From the NCBI GenBank assembly GCA_947086625.1, contig CAMTZV010000021.1:1-9446 (forward strand): a stretch of DNA of 9,446 nt, in the 5' to 3' direction. Made by a program: the position numbers and the translations under genes. The notes below the pieces were generated by a model. It was not told the origin of the DNA. It saw nothing but the letters and a program-made list of their open reading frames with translations, and searched no databases. This DNA is from an uncultured bacterium (GTDB taxonomy: Bacteria > Bacillota > Clostridia > Lachnospirales > Lachnospiraceae). Within the stretch, counting starts at the first letter, position 1, and the number at the start of each line of letters is the position of its first letter. Positions 6,179 to 9,446 of this stretch are shown piece after piece.

Positions 6179-7510
6179 CTAGACCAGCAGGCGCAGAATG
6201 CCGTCCGTTGTCTGCTGGTTTGCCTGCGCGAGTAAGGAGTGCCCGGCGTTTTGCAGGATCTGGAACTTTGTGTTGTTCAAAAGCTCCTCCGGCATGTCGG
6301 TGTCGCGCAGACGGCTCTCGGCCGACTGTGTGTTTTCGGAAACGTTCTGATTGTTCAGCATCGTGTGCTCCAGCCGGTTTTGCAGCGCACCGAGGTAGGA
6401 GCGGTAATCGGACACGTGCTCGACGGCGCGCTGGATGCGGTTCATGGAATCTCCTGCTGCTTCGTGGGTGCTCACGTTTAGGTTTCCAAGCCCAAGCGTA
6501 CTCGGGTTGATGGTGCGGATCTGTACCGCGATTTCCTGAAAGGGCCTGCACGAAACCTGAAGCCGCATCTGCTCCTCCTTCACCATGAGGTCGTCCGCGT
6601 AGATCTGGCCCATGCCGTACGCGTAGGGAGGTCCGTCTGCAATGGAGTACATGATGAGCCTGGAGCCGTCTATGTGCAGTCCGTTCGCATGGCCGATGTG
6701 GATCGGATTGCTGCCGCCGCCGCCGAGCGCACCCTGCTGGCCGACGACCGTGTCGTAGATCCGCTTCACGATATCCGCGCCGTTGTTAAGGCTCGTATCC
6801 TTCATCCCGATCTGTACGGTCAGGCTTCCGCGGCCGCTTGTGGTACTGCCGCTGATGCTTGAGGTCGTCGAGGTGCCGTCCGTGAACTCGAATTTAAACG
6901 TCTGGCTGCAGTTCTGGCTGCACGTAACCGTAAATTTTTTGTTGATGAGCTGCTCTTTATTGTTAATGTTTACATTGCCGAAATCGATGGCCTTGCCGTA
7001 GACGGAGCCCGTCGTATTCGGAATGCCCGAAAACTTGTCTTCCATAATTACGGTCGAAAAATCGTCGCAGTCGATCTCCACGAGCTGCTTCGCCTTTAAG
7101 ATCGTGCGGTCGTTGAACGTCGTGTAGTCCGAGATACGGTTGATGAGCGCCTTTAAGGCGGAGATCTCCTTCTGGATCGCGTTGCGGTCATCGTCGGTGT
7201 TCGTGTCGTTCGCCGCCTGTGTCGCGAGCTCGTTCATGCGCTGCAGGACATTATGGACTTCGTTCAGTGCGCCGTCCGCGGTCTGGATAAGCGAAATGCC
7301 GTCCTGCACGTTTGCGGTCGCCCGGTCGAGCCCGCGCACCTGCCAGCGCATTTTTTCCGAGATGCTAAGTCCCGCGGCGTCATCCGCCGAGCGGTTGATC
7401 CGATAGCCGGAGGAGAGCTTTTCCATCGATTTCTTTTTGCTGCCGGTGGTGGCGTTTAGCTGCCGTCCGGCGTTTTCGGCGAGCATATTGTGAGTGACGA
7501 TCATTGACAT
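6179..7510 (-). CDS. Flagellin (flagellar filament protein)
   Basis: This 443-residue flagellin is exported by the flagellar type III system and polymerises into the filament. The N-terminal D0/D1 region (about 1-140) is typical: VTHNMLAENAGRQLN, MEKLSSGYRINRSADDAAGLSISEKMRWQVRGL, and LQRMNELATQAANDTN (89-104), the region corresponding to the TLR5-contact helix of enteric flagellins. The C-terminal D1/D0 (about 340-443) includes NRIQRAVEHVSDYRSYLGALQ, NRLEHTMLNNQNV and a final LLAQANQQTTDGILRLLV. The middle (about 140-340) is a variable insert, making it longer than minimal flagellins of about 270-300 residues. The insert contains four cysteines, C148, C197, C201 (TCSQNCSQ) and C321, unusual for a filament protein. 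GGAGGT (7526-7521) is the ribosome-binding site. It lies alone, divergent from a sensor kinase; no other flagellar gene is in the window. Confidence 0.95.
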   Translation of the reverse strand: MSMIVTHNMLAENAGRQLNATTGSKKKSMEKLSSGYRINRSADDAAGLSISEKMRWQVRGLDRATANVQDGISLIQTADGALNEVHNVLQRMNELATQAANDTNTDDDRNAIQKEISALKALINRISDYTTFNDRTILKAKQLVEIDCDDFSTVIMEDKFSGIPNTTGSVYGKAIDFGNVNINNKEQLINKKFTVTCSQNCSQTFKFEFTDGTSTTSSISGSTTSGRGSLTVQIGMKDTSLNNGADIVKRIYDTVVGQQGALGGGGSNPIHIGHANGLHIDGSRLIMYSIADGPPYAYGMGQIYADDLMVKEEQMRLQVSCRPFQEIAVQIRTINPSTLGLGNLNVSTHEAAGDSMNRIQRAVEHVSDYRSYLGALQNRLEHTMLNNQNVSENTQSAESRLRDTDMPEELLNNTKFQILQNAGHSLLAQANQQTTDGILRLLV

Positions 7511-7520
7511 AAAACAGTTA

Positions 7521-7526
7521 CCTCCA
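7521..7526 (-). promoter_or_regulatory. Flagellin Shine-Dalgarno overlapping a second GGA (CsrA BS2-like) site
   Basis: Read on the - strand, ATGGAGGTAAC carries the strong ribosome-binding site GGAGGT, 10 bases before the ATG at 7510. It also contains a GGA core, the kind of site CsrA covers in hag mRNA to block ribosome access. A second, better GGA hairpin lies about 31 bases upstream. Confidence 0.5.
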
Positions 7527-7549
7527 TGTAAAGCGTGTAAAACGCGTCT

Positions 7550-7560
7550 GTCATCCTGAC
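7550..7560 (-). promoter_or_regulatory. Candidate CsrA-binding hairpin in the flagellin leader
   Basis: On the - strand the leader reads GTCAGGATGAC: a 4-bp stem GTCA/TGAC presenting GGA in the loop. The core CAGGATG fits the published CsrA consensus RUACARGGAUGU. It lies between the predicted sigma-28 start point (about 7576) and the ribosome-binding site (7526-7521). Known biology: in B. subtilis the hag leader has two CsrA sites, the downstream one over the Shine-Dalgarno, and FliW relieves repression. Whether this organism has csrA and fliW is outside the window. Confidence 0.55.
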
Positions 7561-7582
7561 GGGTATAAAAATCTTTATCTAT

Positions 7583-7610
7583 TTATCGGCGTTTCATGCG
7601 GATTCCAATA
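7583..7610 (-). promoter_or_regulatory. Sigma-28 (SigD/FliA) type promoter of the flagellin gene
   Basis: On the - strand GCCGATAA (7590-7583) is a perfect sigma-28 -10 element, 72 bases before the ATG. The -35 is weak: at the usual spacing of 15-16 bases the sequence is TATT or ATTG rather than TAAA. The predicted leader of about 65 bases contains both GGA sites. Confidence 0.7.
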
Positions 7611-7643
7611 GCAAAAACAGGCGAAAAGAGGAAAAATCGTAAG

Positions 7644-7672
7644 TAGACAAACATAATTAAATCTGCTAAAAT
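7644..7672 (+). promoter_or_regulatory. Sigma-A type promoter of the PAS sensor kinase gene
   Basis: TAGACA (7644-7649) and TAAAAT (7667-7672) are separated by exactly 17 bases in an AT-rich stretch, 81 bases before the ATG at 7754. It is back to back with the flagellin promoter: the two -35 regions are about 35 bases apart. Confidence 0.7.
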
Positions 7673-7697
7673 ATAGAAAGGTTTTGCTGTTAGAGAG

Positions 7698-7721
7698 TAT
7701 TCTGAATCTTATTCTGAATCT
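7698..7721 (+). repeat. Perfect tandem 2 x 12-base repeat in the kinase leader
   Basis: TATTCTGAATCT occurs twice head to tail (7698-7709 and 7710-7721), with a partial third copy ATTCTG at 7735-7740 next to the ribosome-binding site. It lies just downstream of the predicted promoter, a position suited to a repressor or response-regulator site; it could also be a chance duplication. Confidence 0.8.
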
Positions 7722-7753
7722 AAGGAACAGGAGCATTCTGTGAGGAGGATATT

Positions 7754-9446
7754 ATGTATCATTGTCATATGCGGTTTTATCTGATTGGTCGCCCGAATGA
7801 GCTGTTTGAAACCGTAAAGGGAATGCCGCCGTTTGAGGCCTTCACGCATAAATTTTTCGAGAGCGAGGAGCCCGAGGACGCGCTCGTCAAAAAGGCGGAC
7901 GTGCTGATCGTCGATCTGAGTGAAAAGGACGCGGTGGAGACGGCGCGTGCGCTGGCCGCGGCTAAGAAGCCGAACGCGGAACTGATCCTGCTGGCGGAGC
8001 AGCCGCAGGCGGAGGCGCTTCTTGGCCATCCCTCAGAGATGGTTTCCGGTATCACGGATATCTGGACGCTCCCGATGTCCGTCCCGGAGGCGGGCTTCCG
8101 CTTCCACAAATGGCAGCAGATTAAAAAGGAGCGTCTGGACGCGTGGCAGACGGAGCAGTATTTCGAGACGACGATCAACTGCACGCCGAATATGATCTGG
8201 TATAAGAGCAGAGACGGCATTCACGAGAAGGTGAACGACAGCTTCTGCGAGACCGTCAATAAAGAAAAGCATCAGGTGGAGGGGCGGGGGCACGCCTACA
8301 TCTGGGATGTGGAGCAGGATGACCCTGCGTGCATCGAGTCGGAGCGCATCGTCATGGAGACGGAGAAAATGCTCGTCTCCGAGGAGGAGGTGCAGTCCGG
8401 CGGGGAGCGCAAGCTGCTCACGACGTACAAATCGCCTCTCTACGATGTGGACGGAAGCGTCATGGGAACCGTGGGCGTCGGCATTGATATCACGCAGGAG
8501 CGCGCTTATGCCCAGGAGCTGATCCAGAAAAACCGCGTGCTGGAATCGCTTTTTACATCGCTCGACTGCGGCGTGATCTGCCAGACGCTGGACGGCTCAC
8601 GCATTTTGAACATCAACCGGAGTGCGCTCAATATCCTGGGCTACGAATCGGAAGAGGAGATGATGAAGGAGGGCTTTTTCCTGATTGCGCACTCGGTCAT
8701 GAAGGAGGACCGGCCGGGGCTTCAGGAGAGCATCCGTGCGCTTAAAAACGTGGGGGATGCAGTGAGCGTGAAATACCGCGTGCAGCACGCGGACGGAAAG
8801 ATCCTTCACGTCATGGGCAACATCAAGCTGGTGGAGGAGCACGGTGAGGTTTACTGCCAGCGCTTCCTTTTGGACTGTACGGATCAGAGGCTGAAGGAGG
8901 AGAAGGAGCGCATCGAGGCAAAGCGCAAGCAGATGGAGCTGATCCATGCGCTCAGCCTCGAGTACAATCTCGTGTGCCATTTTGATCTGGACACGGGCAT
9001 CGTGAAGCCGCTTCGCATCGGCGAGTGCAAAAACAATATACTGGGGCCGATCTTTGAGCACAGAGCGCCTTTGGAGCAATGCATGGATCGCTACATTGAG
9101 GCGGGCGTCTACCCGGACGACAGGGAGGCGCTGCGCCATGCCATCTCGCGCGAGAATCTGGAGAAGGAGCTTTCCGTAAAGGATACATACAACATCAAGT
9201 ACCGCACGACCTGCTGCGGCGACGTGCGCTATTTTCAGATGAAGGCGGCGCGTGCGGGCGACTGGGAGGCAAAGCACGTCGTCGTGATGGGCTTCCACAG
9301 CGTCGATGAGGAGATACGCGCGGAGATGGAGAAAAAGGCGGTGCTCGAGGACGCGCTTTTGCAGGCAAACCGGGCGAGCAAGGCAAAGACCGCATTCCTC
9401 TCCAACATGTCGCACGACATCCGCACGCCGATGAACGCGATCATCG
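7754..9446 (+). CDS. Cytoplasmic PAS-domain sensor histidine kinase, N-terminal part (3' end outside window)
   Basis: The frame is open from ATG 7754 (GAGGAGGAT at 7742-7750, about 4-5 bases upstream) to the window end, 564 codons. Parts in order: residues 1-125, a receiver-like fold with VLIVDL (D54 at the usual acceptor position) but no acidic pair after the first strand (YLIGRPNE), A instead of T/S in ILLAEQ, and LPM where the conserved lysine region would be; PAS 1 about 136-249 (NMIWYKSRDGIHEKVNDSF to VGIDITQE); PAS 2 about 262-377 (TLDGSRILNINRSALNILGY); a charged helix 378-394; a third PAS-like region about 394-519; a helix into HisKA with phospho-acceptor H554 in SNMSHDIRTPMNAI. No membrane segment is seen, so it should sense in the cytoplasm. 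ATPase and probably receiver domains are expected beyond 9446. Domain architecture matches a kinase family I recall as frequent in Lachnospiraceae. Ligand and output are unknown. Confidence 0.9.
   Translation, partial: MYHCHMRFYLIGRPNELFETVKGMPPFEAFTHKFFESEEPEDALVKKADVLIVDLSEKDAVETARALAAAKKPNAELILLAEQPQAEALLGHPSEMVSGITDIWTLPMSVPEAGFRFHKWQQIKKERLDAWQTEQYFETTINCTPNMIWYKSRDGIHEKVNDSFCETVNKEKHQVEGRGHAYIWDVEQDDPACIESERIVMETEKMLVSEEEVQSGGERKLLTTYKSPLYDVDGSVMGTVGVGIDITQERAYAQELIQKNRVLESLFTSLDCGVICQTLDGSRILNINRSALNILGYESEEEMMKEGFFLIAHSVMKEDRPGLQESIRALKNVGDAVSVKYRVQHADGKILHVMGNIKLVEEHGEVYCQRFLLDCTDQRLKEEKERIEAKRKQMELIHALSLEYNLVCHFDLDTGIVKPLRIGECKNNILGPIFEHRAPLEQCMDRYIEAGVYPDDREALRHAISRENLEKELSVKDTYNIKYRTTCCGDVRYFQMKAARAGDWEAKHVVVMGFHSVDEEIRAEMEKKAVLEDALLQANRASKAKTAFLSNMSHDIRTPMNAII

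Noticed and set aside
8597..9415. 272-codon open frame on the - strand
   Set aside because: It is antisense to the PAS kinase, whose domains are unmistakable. Long antisense frames are expected in GC-rich coding DNA, and its product is repetitive His/Leu/Arg-rich with no family resemblance.
1..9446. CRISPR array, rRNA, tRNA, transposase or prophage genes
   Set aside because: I looked for regularly spaced repeats, conserved RNA-gene motifs and mobile-element proteins on both strands and found none.

Overview
The window reads as chromosome of an anaerobic, flagellated Firmicute, most likely a gut Lachnospiraceae. The grounds are a CsrA-style flagellin leader, strong GGAGG ribosome-binding sites, sigma-A and sigma-28 type promoters, two large hybrid-type histidine kinases carrying the SHDIRTPMNAI signature frequent in that family, and a DUF5692-like membrane protein. 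Placement rests on protein character only; no rRNA or marker gene is present. Most genes are GC-rich, whereas the antitoxin remnant at 4534-4860 is visibly AT-richer.

Layout: (1) 1-399, + strand, the 3' end of a HAD-superfamily hydrolase. (2) 439-4880, + strand, a probable operon with its own promoter: a MIF/phenylpyruvate tautomerase-like protein (508-852), an aldo/keto reductase with a C-terminal 8-cysteine iron-sulfur module (911-1915), a Cache-type membrane hybrid histidine kinase with two receiver domains (1953-4514), and an antitoxin-like gene (4534-4818). The antitoxin gene runs straight into the out-of-frame tail of a RelE/ParE toxin, so the toxin-antitoxin pair looks broken by an internal deletion. 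A strong hairpin terminator (4854-4880) closes the operon and probably also serves the convergent gene. (3) 4897-5943, - strand, a tryptophan-rich protein with about nine membrane segments and its own sigma-A promoter. (4) 5944-6178, a noncoding stretch with a 41-base compound hairpin. (5) 6179-7510, - strand, a 443-residue flagellin with a sigma-28 type promoter and a leader carrying two GGA sites arranged as in CsrA-controlled hag mRNAs. (6) 7754 to the window end, + strand, divergent from the flagellin: a cytoplasmic sensor kinase with a degenerate receiver-like N-terminus and three PAS-like domains, cut off just after its phospho-acceptor histidine.

How the parts may work together: the tautomerase and the Fe-S aldo/keto reductase both belong to families acting on carbonyl compounds and share a transcript with a membrane sensor kinase, which suggests a sensing-plus-metabolism unit (inference). 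The flagellin and the divergent PAS kinase share an intergenic region with separate promoters. I found no CRISPR array, rRNA, tRNA, transposase or prophage gene. No complete new defence or mobile system is evident. The points most worth following are the collapsed toxin-antitoxin pair, the CsrA-type flagellin leader with a cysteine-containing flagellin, the MIF-like tautomerase operon, and the uncharacterised membrane protein.
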